From Blasia pusilla (taxonomy: Eukaryota; Marchantiophyta; Marchantiopsida; Blasiales), in the NCBI GenBank assembly GCA_050084515.1, contig CM114275.1:25296001-25360000 (forward strand): a stretch of DNA of 64,000 bases, given 5' to 3'. The position numbers were made by a program, and so were the translations under genes. Below, piece by piece: positions 32,861 to 44,341 of the stretch. The notes under the pieces are model-generated. The model did no database searches and was not told where the DNA came from. It worked only from the letters and a program-made list of their open reading frames with translations. Every line of letters begins with the position of its first letter. The first letter of the stretch is position 1.

Positions 32861-33590
32861 GCGCCACACAATGGGTGTGGTATCCAAGGGCGTCATCATA
32901 GCACTCTTGGCTACCTTGGGTTCCTCTGACCGGTCACGCTCTAGTGCAAACGTCTTGCTCCACGTGATGTGCACATGCTTAGTGGCTAAGGGTTGAAGCT
33001 CCTCAGTCGAGCCCCAATGCGGCACCTCTCCTCCATGGACTGATATGGCTACCATGACACTCCTCTCCATAGACATGTTAGGAACGGGAGTATCCTCTGC
33101 ATAGACATGTTCCTCACTAGCCCAAGTGATGGCGTTGCTAAATGTTGCTAAGGTCGCCATCTCTTCTGGCCGTCGCTCAATCACTGCACTTGTGAATCAA
33201 ACAGGTAATGAGCTAAGGCGCCCATCACCTAACTGCCATCCTGGTCTGTAGGATGCTGACTCCTTCGAGTAATCCAGGGAAAATCCCACCGGGTACAACA
33301 CTACTCCACCAACCAAGACGTCGTAGGACTCTACATCAATCACTATCACATTGGCTCGCACCACTGAGTCATCTATAGGATGTCTCGGGCAAATCCTCAC
33401 CACGACCTCTTGTCGGGTGATATAATGTGTGGTACTTGCTCCACCCAAGGATGTATGTATCTGGAATGGACAATGCTCCACATCGGCCCTCGTCAAGCCC
33501 AATCCTCTCAATGATGTTTTCCCCAACATCAGGGGTTGCGCTTCTTAATCCAACAAGACGCTCTGCGGACTAAAAGCTCTACCTCCGGGA
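32861..33590 (-). pseudogene. Element D aspartic protease and linker
   Basis: The frame 33197-33529 aligns with the A and BC proteases (LGLTRADVEHCPFQIHTSLGG, SYDVLVGGVVLYPVGF). The active-site loop lies in broken sequence just upstream (near 33540). The acidic linker to the DNMT follows at 32771-33184. Confidence 0.75.
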
Positions 33591-35708
33591 CTCACCAACT
33601 AGAAGACCTCTCCCCGGTTATCCAACAACAAAACACCATGAGAAGCCATGGCATACTCTATCGCGGGTCTAGCGGGCATCTCCGCCATCCTAGCAACCGG
33701 AGCCTGCCATGAATCTAACGTGGACGGCCCAAGCATTCTCTCCAAGGTCAAGTCCATCACCTCCTCTAAAATCACCTCTGAACGTGATGCAAGAGCTCCA
33801 ACTCCATGCTCACACAGCGTAGCGGCCAGCCGGAACACCTCGGCGGACGTACCTCCCAATGTCATAACATCGGAAGCATAAAATAGCGGAGCACGGTACA
33901 CCATCGTGGCCGCCCCAAACATCGTACTCGACACATGCTCCCCTTGAGCATCAGCAATAGGAGTCGTCGCACTTGTTTCTCCCATCGCCCTCCGTGCCTG
34001 CATACTAATAATATCACCAACTCTCCGAGAACTTTGATAAGGACCCATCAATGGGATCCTCATCGCCTTGGACAACGTGAAAGACTAAGGAAGCCTGGTC
34101 TATTTCTTGGCTTTTCCCCACTGTGGATCCAACTCTGGGGCTACTCCATGCATCACAACTGCGGCGGCTCGGCAACCTCGCACATCCAACCAAGATCCTC
34201 CATATCTCTGGCTGCTCCATATGATGTCCATGCCACGGATCCGGCATCGGATAATCTCGATACCATAGCGGCAATCTGCTCCTGTAGCTGTTGTATCTGA
34301 GCATCCATCCCAGCTCACACCTTGCGTGTTCCTCGATGCGTCTAGGTGGTGGGACTTTATCTCCTCTACCGGCCACTCCACCATCTTGTCAGGAAACTCC
34401 AGCTCCTCGTCCTCCCAATGGGACCACCTAATGCATGACCTCTAGGCCCACTCGGACCGACTACTCGCTTTGGTGCCCTTTGTGGCCCTCGGTTGGGACG
34501 TAACTCAAGATGTAAACTGAAATACCTGGCGCATGTGTGATCATACCTGTGGCAATAGTCACATTGATAACCTTCTAGTGTTGCACCATCCCCTCCTCCA
34601 TGTTGAGGCACATGTCCATGACCCTGACGAGTGCAATCACGTTGATGATGGGCTCCACCATATCACCAACAAATACTTGTAGGCGGCTATTGAGGAGCCG
34701 CATATGAAGGCGTACGTCTCTGTGGTATGGCCTCCCGGTATCCTCCCTGAGCTCGTGGTGCCACAATCGACCTATCTCGGAGTCCACGTTCCTATACTGG
34801 TGGTGCAGGAAATCGTGATTGCTCTCGCCCAAAACCCATGATGGCTACGCTCTCCTTCGCCTTGTTGCATTTAATGTTCTTGGCAGTCCTAAAATCATCT
34901 CTCAACGTAGGGTAGGTGTTCATTAGAAGCACCCCCTTCTGCACCCGTTTCGGCATGGTTCGGTCCAGCATTGCATACCATGACTAGATAGCCTGAGCCT
35001 CTGTCATCTCTGAGTGACATTAATCAACCGGCGCAAGCAAGTGTAAGCCTCACGCAAACTCTCACCCGAGCGCCTCTAGAAATCGTGGATACTCCACAAC
35101 TTCTCCGTCCGTACCCCTTGGATAATCATCCTAAACTCAAAGAAGAACTCAACCACGGGGTTGAACCTGGGATGAACCCGACTAAACGGTGCAAGTGCTC
35201 CAGTGTGAGTGACCCCTCCTAAAACATCACTAGTGGAAGAGGAAGTAGCCTCTCCTGACTTCTCGTCCTCATCTAGGAACGGCTCCGTCCATGACACATA
35301 GTGTGGGTCATAGTAGAGTCGCCATGCCTCAATCTCCTGGGCATATTTGTGGGAGAACTCATGGTAATCGTCCATGGGCGCCCCCTCTAAATGCTGGAAC
35401 ATACCATTCCATGTTGTAAACAGGTTGAACTCTCTAGAGTTCCTAGCCCATTGTGAGTCACACCAATTCCTAAAGTCCGCAATGAAGTCGTGTAGCTCTA
35501 TAGTGCCTACATCATCCGAAAATCTACGCGGTCCTCTACCCCGGTCATCCATCTCGTAGGCCCAACTAGTAGGACCACTCAATTTATACGGTGGATCACT
35601 AACACACTCCTCTACATGCTCCTCCTCGTCTGAAGATGACACAGAAGGAGATTGAGGTAGTCTCTCACGTGGAGACCCTCGAGACCTCGCACCACTCTGG
35701 GTAAACCC
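33591..35708 (-). pseudogene. Element D gag
   Basis: The N-terminal frame 35076-35642 is the longest intact Gag piece in the window (188 codons): start MSSSDEEEHVEE, then GTIELHDFIADFRNWCD, FTTWNGMFQHLEGAPMDDYHEF and EIEAWRLYYDPHYVSW. It shows the Trp that is a stop in element A at 7327. The helical part is broken near 34990. A zinc knuckle near 34540 (CDYCHRYDHTCARY) has lost its last Cys. The Gag-protease linker is at 33599-34384. Confidence 0.82.
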
Positions 35709-37160
35709 TTGCCTTGTGAATGTAACCCAAGCTTCTCATTAGAAGAGTGGGTTTGATTTGACATTGAGAGAGACATGTGAGAGATATTTCACCTTATTTT
35801 ACAAAGAGAGAATGAAAGGATGAGAGAGCTTCGTGGGGGGAGCCCGCTGGTTGCTCGATGTTTGGTGTAGTTTGGGGACCGTGTTCCCCACTTCATGCCT
35901 CATGGGAGTGCTCAGGGGAGCAAGAGCCACATTGTTTTGACGTTCGTGTGTCGATTTTTCGTGTGAGAGAGTGGCGCGCGGAAGTACTGCCCAATTTCTG
36001 ATAGGGACTGAGTATGGGGGTGGGTTTCCCCATGCCCAAGCTCTCGGGAGCACCATGTAGCTTTCTGATTTGTATTTTCACAGATTTTACATTTTTGCTG
36101 GGAGAAATCAGCGCGAAAGCGGTGCCAAAATTTCTGTAGGAGAAGAGACATTGGATTTATAACAGTCCCTATCAAATTTTATTGGAAGGTCTGATTCAAA
36201 ATATTTTTTTACGCCATCTTAGATCGTGCAATAGACAATACGTGATTTGGAGCTGCGATCAAAAAGTTATGGCCAATTTTGCAAAACTGCCATTATTAGG
36301 CAATTTTTAGGGTAAAATTGTTCAAACCCTAAACCAACCATTGCGCCGCGGCGGGTGTTGCCTTCAACGGTCCGCCGTCAACAGCCCACCATCACCGTCA
36401 ACTGTCCATCGTCGCCGTCCGCCATCGACCTTCGGCCGCGGCTGTAGCCTACCGCCGCTCTCAGAGCCGTGTTCGGCCGTTGTCCGCCGTTGGTTGCCAT
36501 TGCTACCATTACGGAGTGGACGATCTTCCACGAGGACCTTTAATTCTATGACTTGCACCGCCATTAGGAACTTTGTTGTGGCCGTCATCGTCATAATAAT
36601 TTTGTCATCAAGGAGTGATGGCAGGTGACCTCGGGTTATGGATCCACATCGCATATCGAGGAGGTTTGACCAACGTCAGTACAAGAGGAGTACGACTTGC
36701 TGATTGGAGGAGTTGTCTACACGACCGAGTTGGGGTCGAGATTTGCATTTGCCAAGGAAAAACATCAATATTATTGTCAAGTTATCCATTATGGTCTCTT
36801 ACCGTGCATCTGTGAGGGATTTTCGGGTAGTGGGAAGTTATTTGGGATATTGGGTTTTGTATTGATGCTGAGCATCGATGATGTATGAGTTTAGGGGACA
36901 TAGACCTTTGTGGGATGTCCAGAGTTCAGGATGGTTTGTTGATGAGACAATAGATTAGTTGATTTGTCGGACCACGCCGCATGTTGCCGCACAACACACG
37001 TCTGAGTGAGAGAGTGTAGATTGAGTGCCGCATGTTTAGTTTGAGTGATTGAGGGATTACTTGCGAGATTGAGAGTGATCGTGTGAGAGGGGCACAAGGG
37101 TCATCACGGCGTCCTTTTGGGATTTTGAGAGGCGAGGTAGTAGACTTGAGATATCTTTAG
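35709..37160 (+). repeat. Inverted segment of element D leader/LTR
   Basis: This 1.45-kb block runs in the opposite direction to the rest of D. Its right end (GAGGCGAGGTAGTAGACTTGAG, near 37130-37150) is the reverse complement of what should follow gag at 35708 by comparison with BC (CTCAAGTCCACCACCTTGCCTCTC, near 18690). Its left end (CCTTGCCTTGTGAATGTAACCC) is the reverse complement of what should precede the LTR piece at 37161. Flipping it restores the leader/LTR order seen in BC and E. Confidence 0.8.
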
Positions 37161-37535
37161 AGGCTCCGTTGCCTCATGTCAAGAGGTTCAACAAAGAGAG
37201 AATGAGCTTTCGAGCTCTCTCTCCTTGAGGTATATCCCTCCCCTCTCCCAAGCTCTCTCCATGATAACCTCCCAAGTCACCTCCTTGGCTCTTGACCTCA
37301 TGTAGGAGGGTCAATTGCCATTTCCCAAAAAAGAAAGTCGACCATATCAAAATGGTACTTACCTAAAATAGTTAGTTCTTCAATATGGCTCCAAATGAGC
37401 CGAAATGAAGGGAAAACCCGCTCTCTCAGGTTTTCCGCGGCCTCAGCAAGTCATCCTCCACCTCTTGAGCTTGTCCTCCACTACTCGCGAAGACGCTCTA
37501 CTAGATCTCAACAATCTATCCTAAAAGACGTGACA
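37161..37535 (-). repeat. Element D 5' LTR start
   Basis: The first about 375 bp of the family LTR, in minus orientation: it begins TGTCACG at 37535 and matches the solo LTR (1831-2200) and 4741-5120. It abuts the inverted block at 37160. Confidence 0.8.
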
Positions 37536-37539
37536 TGGT

Positions 37540-39339
37540 AGAGGTGGAGGAGAAGGGACATAAACGCATAAAAGGTCGACTGCATGCATTTGTTGTAGGC
37601 ATTGGCAACTTGGAAGAGCAAGGGATGAATTTTTTTTAATAAATAAATACAAAAGCCACCAAAGAATACTGAAAACCAATGTTAGGATAGAGGTGTGGGT
37701 CATGGAGTGCGGGTGCAACCGTAGAGATTTGAATTCTCTCGCTCGATCCTCTTTGGTAGCAATTTCCCTTGCCCACAATAAATCCATGTAATTATCCCTT
37801 TCGCAAAATTGTCCTTGCAGGGTTGGACAACAGTTTCTTCTTGAAACCTCATACATATGGCATATTAGTTAGCATGCTCGTGCTTGCGGACGAAAATTAA
37901 TTTTTGATAATGTAGGTATTTTTCATTACAAAATTTAAATATATTTTTACTTTTTGAAATATTAAAAGATTAATAATATTTCACTTTTAAATAATATCCA
38001 TCACTCCTCCATAAAAGTTTGAATAATATCCGCCCTTCCCCTTCCACACTTCCCACCACCAAAATAACATCCATTGACTAAAATATTAGTTCATTCTAAT
38101 TAATGAAATATTTTCCTTTCAAATTAGTTTTTTACCAAAATATCAAGTATGAATTAATATGATTATTTTTTAAACAATCCTATTTTCCATTAAAATTCAT
38201 TTTTTACCAAAATATCAATTTTGAATTGACATGTTTATTTTTTAAATAATCCTATTTTCCATTTCAAAATTACCAACCATACCTCATGATACACATCCAT
38301 CTCTTGCACCTTGGTTTGTGAGAATCCTTGTCGCTCTATCCAAACAAATTATTCATCAACAAGCTTGTTCCATTTACCTCAATGTGCAAGGAATCCTCAA
38401 AGTGTTCGATCAACAAGCTCTAAATGGTTGTCAAGCAAACCACAAGATCGTGTCATAAGAAATATAACTCATTGAAAACGCATCATATGATAAGATGCCT
38501 CCAAATTTCCAAGTATCAAAGTAATGGCACCCACTCATCCTCCAATAAGATAATTTGTTGAGGCATAACTTCCACTTTATCCCTAAAATAGTGTGGGTTA
38601 TCTCACCCCTGTGCACATGGTCCTCCTAGACCAACCAATTGATATAAGTCATCATAGATCAAGGTTGCATGTGGACATAGTCCATGTCCATGTCCGAGGA
38701 CTTACATCCGTCTTATGGAAGGACTTGTCCATGTAGGCCCCCACCTACCTCTTTTTTCTCATTTTCCCCATTTGCATTTGTATTCCATACTTTCCCGTTT
38801 CTTCCTCCCTCCATCTCTATTTCCTTCCCCCTTTTTGCCCCACTTGCCCTTACCTTGCCTTCTATCATGAACTAAAAGTATGGAAGCCACCTCTTGCAAT
38901 CCATGTCCATAGACATTCCAAATTTTTCTATCCGTGTCTGTCTTGGAGACGGACTTATCGATTTTTTTCAATCATGTCATAGATGGGACGTCAATTGGCT
39001 CTCTTGTTGGATACACCCTCATAGCATGCCAACAAGGTAAATACTTGGTCGTGCGCATCCCAATAGATAGTGGTACAAAACTCTTTGCAAATACCACCTC
39101 CAACTCATATCTACAAGCCTAACATGCTAATTTCTTGAAACTTGCAAGCTTGATACGTATCCATATCCTATACAATCATAACTCAATGTTAGCTCCTAGT
39201 GTATTAACTCCCACTCAAAAGACCTGCATGTTAAAACCCAAACACAAGGCAAGAGTCAGCGTCACCATGTACATCATGTATCATTTATGGTAATATGGTT
39301 TAAAGTCTAAAGACCCTTGTCTTCTCAAGGCACTCGGTG
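37540..39339. other. AT-rich intergenic stretch
   Basis: Very AT-rich around 37900-38280, with two similar blocks (TTTTTACCAAAATATCAAGTATGAATT and TTTTTACCAAAATATCAATTTTGAATT, about 70 bp apart). No supported gene. Confidence 0.4.
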
Positions 39340-39398
39340 CTCTTCGCACATCCAACCAAGATCCTCCATATCTTTGGCTGCTCCATAAGACGTCGAAC
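39340..39398 (-). pseudogene. Small gag fragment of the DNMT-Gypsy family
   Basis: About 59 bp (CGCACATCCAACCAAGATCC, then TCCATATCTTTGGCTGCTCC) is nearly identical to gag-linker sequence of D at 34176-34230. Surrounding DNA is not from the element, so this is a tiny stray piece. Confidence 0.7.
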
Positions 39399-40420
39399 TC
39401 AAATATGAAAATAGGAGTAAAGGTACATAGGATATTAACAACCTATATATGTAGGCTCCATTATAGATCCCTCTTTGGGATGGCTTCCTCTCCATTTTGT
39501 TGGGATCTCATCCAACTTGTCTATATGCCCAAGGGTGTTATGTGTGCTTTTCAATGCCATTGGATCTGTATTCTATGTTGAGACTAGTGATTTGGCACGC
39601 TCTTGCATTTTCTAAGTTAGCTTTGGACATTTGTGCTTGGTTAGTGAAAGTTCACGTTACGTGTCTGAAGACGTTTGTGTTAGTTATTTATGCACAACAT
39701 GCCCTTGTTAAGTTTACATTAAGTGCCTTCGTTTAAGTTCACGTTGAGCAAGACATTAATGTAATGTCTTATTTCCTTCCCATATGTGCCTTTTTAAGAC
39801 ATTTGTGTTGGTGTTAGTTCCTTCCTACAAGAACCTCCATTCTCCGTTAATGGTATTCAATTTTTCTATGGTATGTGTGATTTTCTCTCCTCCCAAAATG
39901 ATCTAATAATGTTAACTTTGTATCCTCACATATTATTTACAGTGCATATATCTATACTATAATTTAAGGAGTGCTTCTGACATGGCGACACCTACAAAGC
40001 ATGACACGTTTCACCCTAAAGCGATGCGTATTTCAAAAGGGTGTATATGCATGGGGCACACATACATATGGGACAGGGGCGTGTATGCACAAGACCGTGC
40101 GATGCATGGTCCCTCACGAGCACTACTTAGTAACACAAATTAATGGTAGTTGTTTATTTTTTCTTCTTGTTCATCTATATAATAAGTGGAAGAGAGGGGG
40201 ATTACCTTTTTTTAATACTTCTACTCCTAAAGAAGTGAAGACTTATTATAGAAGGAAGGTCTATTTGAAAATAACAAGTTCATACTTTTTACGGCTAAAG
40301 TGAATTATAAACATCCCCATATATTTGATTCTATAAAATTAACCTCCTCTAACATCCAAACAATTTTTTACTAACTTTGAAAGTATATGGTGAACTAAGA
40401 TTAGAGGATACATACGCCAA
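39399..40420. other. Intergenic; possible Helitron-like 5' end
   Basis: No supported gene. At about 39952 the sequence TCTATACTATAATTTAAGGAGTG resembles the AT-rich 5' ends of plant Helitrons, but no matching 3' hairpin plus CTAG was found downstream. Confidence 0.3.
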
Positions 40421-40552
40421 AATTTAGAGAAGTCAGAGCCACCATAAGATCTGACAAAATTACCATAACAATATATTTATGGACCTTAATGATGTTGTGA
40501 AATGGAAGACAAAGGTAGTATTTACGGCCCCTACTACTAGGCCATATTCATT

Positions 40553-40585
<33 letters not shown>

Positions 40586-40666
40586 CCCATCCCAGTCTCA
40601 AGCACCGTCCAACCAAGGCGCGACGTCTATGGTTGCAAGGCTACGACATGCACTACTTAATGAGTA

Positions 40667-40748
<82 letters not shown>

Positions 40749-40890
40749 AGAGAAGTCAGAACCACCATAGGATCTGACAAAATTACCATAACAATATATT
40801 TATGGACCTTAATGATGTTGTGAAATGGAAGACACAGGTAGTATTTACGGCCCCTACTACTAGGCCATATTCATTGGTTCTCTCTCTCTC
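40421..40890. repeat. Direct duplication around (CT)n microsatellites
   Basis: AATTTAGAGAAGTCAGAGCC... starting at 40421 is repeated at 40744 (period 323 bp). Each copy runs about 140 bp into a (CT)n tract: CT runs at about 40553-40582, about 40671-40743 and about 40878-40890. The Leu/Ser-alternating frame at 40479-40823 is a microsatellite by-product. Confidence 0.9.
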
Positions 40891-41341
40891 ATTTTGCCAT
40901 ATGTTCTTTTGATGGCATTTCGGGGGAGTTGATTCGGAGTGTAGAATGAAATAAGTAACTTCTCAATCGTCATAGATGAGAATAGAGATGTGAGCCCTAC
41001 TAAAAACATTGTGACTCACTCCATGTTAGTATTACTTAAATTTATTTCATATTTGTAATTTTTTTGTTCCACTTTTGTTATCCACACAATATTACTCCTC
41101 CGTGTTAGTACTCTTTAACTTATGTTCTTCATGCCATGTTACTCTCCCGCATTAGTGTACTCTATGTCCTGTTCTCAACGCATCATAAAAAAACCCATAA
41201 TCGAACCTTGTTAATATATCTTGGATTTTGGTTAAAAAAACCCAAAACTCATGGCAATGCATTCCACGAGGACTTATCTTATGACACTCTCAAAATGACC
41301 GCACACTCCTTTTCCATTAGCTTCTTCGGTTCTTTATTGTA
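40891..41341. other. Intergenic, nothing recognised
   Basis: AT-rich, short frames only. Confidence 0.4.
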
Positions 41342-41500
41342 GGCAATGGGTATCCACAACTTTGGAGCGTGCCCAGGCTATTGGGCTCTTGCGGCGTGTT
41401 CAAGCCGTGGAAGACGTCGGCGCTAGAGACCCACTTAGTAAGAATCATAATTCTCTAGGAGTTGCTGCTATTGTATAATGTTTAATGGGTAAAAGGGAAT
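41342..41500 (+). pseudogene. LINE ORF2 C-terminal fragment
   Basis: The plus-strand frame reads RQWVSTTLERAQAIGLLRRVQAV, then GARDPLSKNHNSLG and a stop. It matches the fragment at 373-555 and the end of the LINE at 41890-42156. Only the 3' end of a LINE is present. Confidence 0.55.
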
Positions 41501-41774
41501 GCCCCCCTTCTTCCTTTTTAGGGTTTAGGATAATCTATATTATTATTAGCGAACCCCCTCTCGATTCGGACCTCCTCCCCATTCGACACATGTCCATCAA
41601 GTTTCAATTTTTTTTTTCTTGGTGCCACCTTAAAGTATTCCTTTCTTTCATTTTATGGTTGAGGAGAGCTAATGATGGAGTACGAGCACGTGCATCTCAC
41701 TTTAGGCAAGAGCTTCCTCCGCATGACACATATGCATTTGAGGCCCTTCCCGAAGAGATATTTATCCACTTTAT

Positions 41775-43640
41775 TATAAAAAAAACCTCAAAAGAGGACA
41801 AAGAAAGGTAATAACACTCAAAAGAGGAGTCAAAAAATGCATAAAAGAATGCAAAAATAAAACGGCAACAAGCCAACGCAAAGACTGACTCAACGAGCTA
41901 GAGGATTGATAGCCTGAAACAAATCTGACAAGAACACGAGTGGTTTGTTAGACGTGAATGGACGACAAGGCGAGCAACCCCCCACCACCTCTGCACGACG
42001 TAACAATGCCAAGGCTTGTGCACGTTGTAAGGCCACTGAGATGCATTGCCAAAAATTAGTAGTAACTACAGAGAGAGAAGGACTACGGAAAGGGGCAAGG
42101 TGATGATTCTCGAGGGAGTGGTGAGCATATATTTTCAGGAAAGTATCAAAAGACACATGTTAATGATCGAATACTTCCACTGCAAAAGGAATAAATCCAT
42201 CAGCCGCATGTCTCACATCATAACTTAACTCCTTGATTCTTGCTGCAGCTTCGGCCGCCAAACCTTTGGTATGTGCGGCTCGACACACCACGTTAGAACA
42301 TGTTGGATTAGCTACCACCACATCACCTAGTGTCCGCAATCCACCTCGAGACTTAACAAGATCCACTCTCCGATGAGAGGTTGCTTGTGTGGTTAAAGGT
42401 AGGACATGGAGTTGCTCTTGCCCAACGGTGTATCCTGCAGTACAAGCGACCGATGCTACAACCTCTCTAATGACATTATGTGTGCCGGTTCGTTCTCCAC
42501 CATGTGCACATTGGAGAATATGGATATCCTGGGCATCAATGGGATCCCCGCTTACACAATTCGGCACACCTAACAGAGAAGGATGGAGAAGTCCAAGACG
42601 TAATCGTAAAGCTGTCAAGAATATATACTTTGAGGAAAACAAAATGGAAGAATAAGAGGATTTGTAGTAAGCCACACCCCCGCTCCGGTACCCACACATG
42701 AACGCAGACGAGCTTGATGAGCGTCAGAGGATGCCTCGGAGAGAATATTGGAAAAGTTGTTCAAATGCAAATTCTTGGAGATATGCTCTTGAAGTCGATC
42801 AAGCCCTTCCGTAATCATTTGATTGAAAGGGGATAGAATTGCTTGTGTAGCAAGAGGAAGAAGAGCTCGTGCAGATCTCAATTGTTGAAATAACAAGTCC
42901 TCCTCCTCTACATGGGCGATATGATCCATCAAGATAGGTGTATGTTCTTGGAGAAACCTTGAAGCCATAATCGGTGCTACCAATGCCCAACTCCCCTAAA
43001 AGGCTTCGAGAGCAGATGCGACTGTGGAGGACAGTCCCACCCCTCAAAAAAAAAAGGCAAGATAGATTTTTGTGAAGCAAAGACACCATCCTCTCCCTCA
43101 AAGGTATTCGTGCCAAGAAGTTGACCAAAAGTTGCCAAGATAGAAGCGTCAAAAGAGGCCAACCGATGTAAGAACCTTGAAGTGGGAGGACAAGTGCGAA
43201 GAAGGTATGACGGACGTTGTAGAAAACATTGGGAGAGAATCCCATAAGCCACTTGGGGATCCCCTAGATGAGGTAATAAATGAAGCCATTCCATGTTTTT
43301 CAAAAGGGCTTCATCCAAGAACTTTGAGATATAGTCGATGAAGCCAATTGGGACCCCAAGAACCTTAACCCTTTCAATGTAGATGGGAAAATCAGGAGCA
43401 GGTGGGGTGAATGTTGAGGGAAGGCATGAAGGAGACCATACTCCACATTTACTAGGTTGGACTTTAAGGTTTAAGAAAGAAAATTGCTTCACGAAATGGA
43501 TATAAGCAGGAACCACTTCTGAAGAAGGACTTATAATGTGAGTATCATCAGCACTAGAAGGGAAAAAACAAGATGGAAATGTTTGCACCGATGCTTGAAC
43601 GACACGAAAATGGGCAATGGCAAAGAGTGAACCAACCATG
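41775..43640 (-). mobile_element. Non-LTR retrotransposon (LINE), 5'-truncated
   Basis: Minus-strand ORF2 fragment. From 43639 the frame reads SLFAIAHFR, then the catalytic SSADDTHIISPSSEV (RT motif with ADD), followed by FLNLKVQPSKCGVWSP. A C-terminal region (42160-42699) has a Cys/His cluster (NCVSGDP ... CAHGGERTGTHNVIREV), then RRVDLV about 13 residues before DVVVANPT. That resembles the R/K-PD-X12-14-D signature of restriction-like endonuclease domains, here with V for P. The end (41890-42156) holds VALQRAQALALLRRAE. Frameshifts are present at about 42980, 42640 and 42160. The 5' part of RT is missing. The 3' tail carries CCTCTTTTGAGGTTTTTTTTAT on the minus strand. Confidence 0.75.
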
Positions 43641-44092
43641 AAATTACTTGGACGTGTGCCACAAACCGATTATAAAATACTATATTCCTGATAATATTAT
43701 GAGAATATAATATTCTAATGCATAAATTGCGGAGCCGGTTTCACCATTCATCGCACACGCACCGGCTACTTTCCATAAAAATAGGTACGGGAATAAAAGT
43801 CAACTTCCGGAGACGCCCTACTTCGACCTGAGACCGGATGAGAACAACACCGGACCCCTAAACGCGGTACCGGATCTCTAGGCTCGCGCGCGCGTCCGTC
43901 CGGCCGTTGTTTTGCGCGCAGGTTCTCGCGAAGGGCGAAGCTTAGACGAGGGAGCCCTTGCATTCGAGGGATTCGGCGATCAGTCGGTGTGGTTACTGCG
44001 AGGAGGAGAGGAGGAGAGGAGGAGGCGATCGGTGGAGGGAGGCGAAGGAGCGATCAGGAGTGGTGGTGGTGGTGCTGTGAAGAAGAAGAAGA
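43641..44092 (+). promoter_or_regulatory. Upstream region of the mitochondrial ATP synthase epsilon gene
   Basis: CpG-rich sequence (43800-43920 includes GCGCGCGCG and CGTCCGTCCGG), then a purine-rich 5' leader (AGGAGGAGAGGAGGAG near 44000 and AAGAAGAAGAAGA just before the start codon). No definite TATA box. Confidence 0.4.
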
Positions 44093-44341
44093 ATGTCGGC
44101 ACCTCAGGCTGCGCAAGCAGCAGGGACGGCGGTGCAAGCAGCAGCGCCGTACTGGAGAAATGCGGGCATGACTTATGTGGCATATGCGAATGCATGCGCG
44201 CTGCATTTGCGTCGTTGCCTGAAGGAGCCCCACAAGACCCAGGCCATTACACGGGAGCAGGTTCACTACAAATTCGCGGAGTGGGAGAACGGCGTTCCTC
44301 AGAAGTCGAGTATGATCTTTTACCCGATCGCTCCGTTGTGA
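44093..44341 (+). CDS. Mitochondrial F1 ATP synthase subunit epsilon
   Basis: An 82-residue protein, close to the roughly 70 residues usual in plants, with an Ala/Gln-rich N-terminal extension of about 15. The core is diagnostic of the small mitochondrial epsilon subunit: PYWRNAGMTYVAYANACA near residues 19-36, then LRRCLKEPHKTQA, REQVHYKFAEWENGVPQK. The subunit sits in the central stalk of F1, beside gamma and delta, in the mitochondrial matrix. No intron is needed in the coding region. The ATG at 44093 follows a purine-rich leader, and TGA is at 44339. An overlapping frame starting at 43912 is a shadow. Not to be confused with the chloroplast/bacterial epsilon, which is the homologue of mitochondrial delta. 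Confidence 0.92.
   Translation: MSAPQAAQAAGTAVQAAAPYWRNAGMTYVAYANACALHLRRCLKEPHKTQAITREQVHYKFAEWENGVPQKSSMIFYPIAPL

Larger units (their letters stand above)
30042..37535 (-). mobile_element. Element D: DNMT-carrying Gypsy retrotransposon with deletion and inversion
   Basis: Minus-strand element from the LTR start (TGTCACG, at 37535) to an LTR end (CACGACA, at 30042), flanked by TGGT on both sides (30038-30041 and 37536-37539). Order: LTR/leader (partly inverted), gag, protease, DNMT, RT, first half of RNase H, then directly the end of a 3' LTR. The integrase and any PHD finger are lost in that deletion. All frames carry stops, but the DNMT catalytic motif and other blocks are readable. Confidence 0.85.

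Noticed and set aside
40000-40303. 110-codon frame after the Helitron-like TCTATACTATAA sequence
   Set aside because: No Rep/helicase motif, and no 3' hairpin plus CTAG found to close a Helitron.
40479-40823. 114-codon frame with Leu-Ser repeats
   Set aside because: Pure product of the (CT)n microsatellite.
42389-42701. Plus-strand frames over the LINE
   Set aside because: Shadows of the minus-strand LINE ORF2, which has the meaningful motifs.
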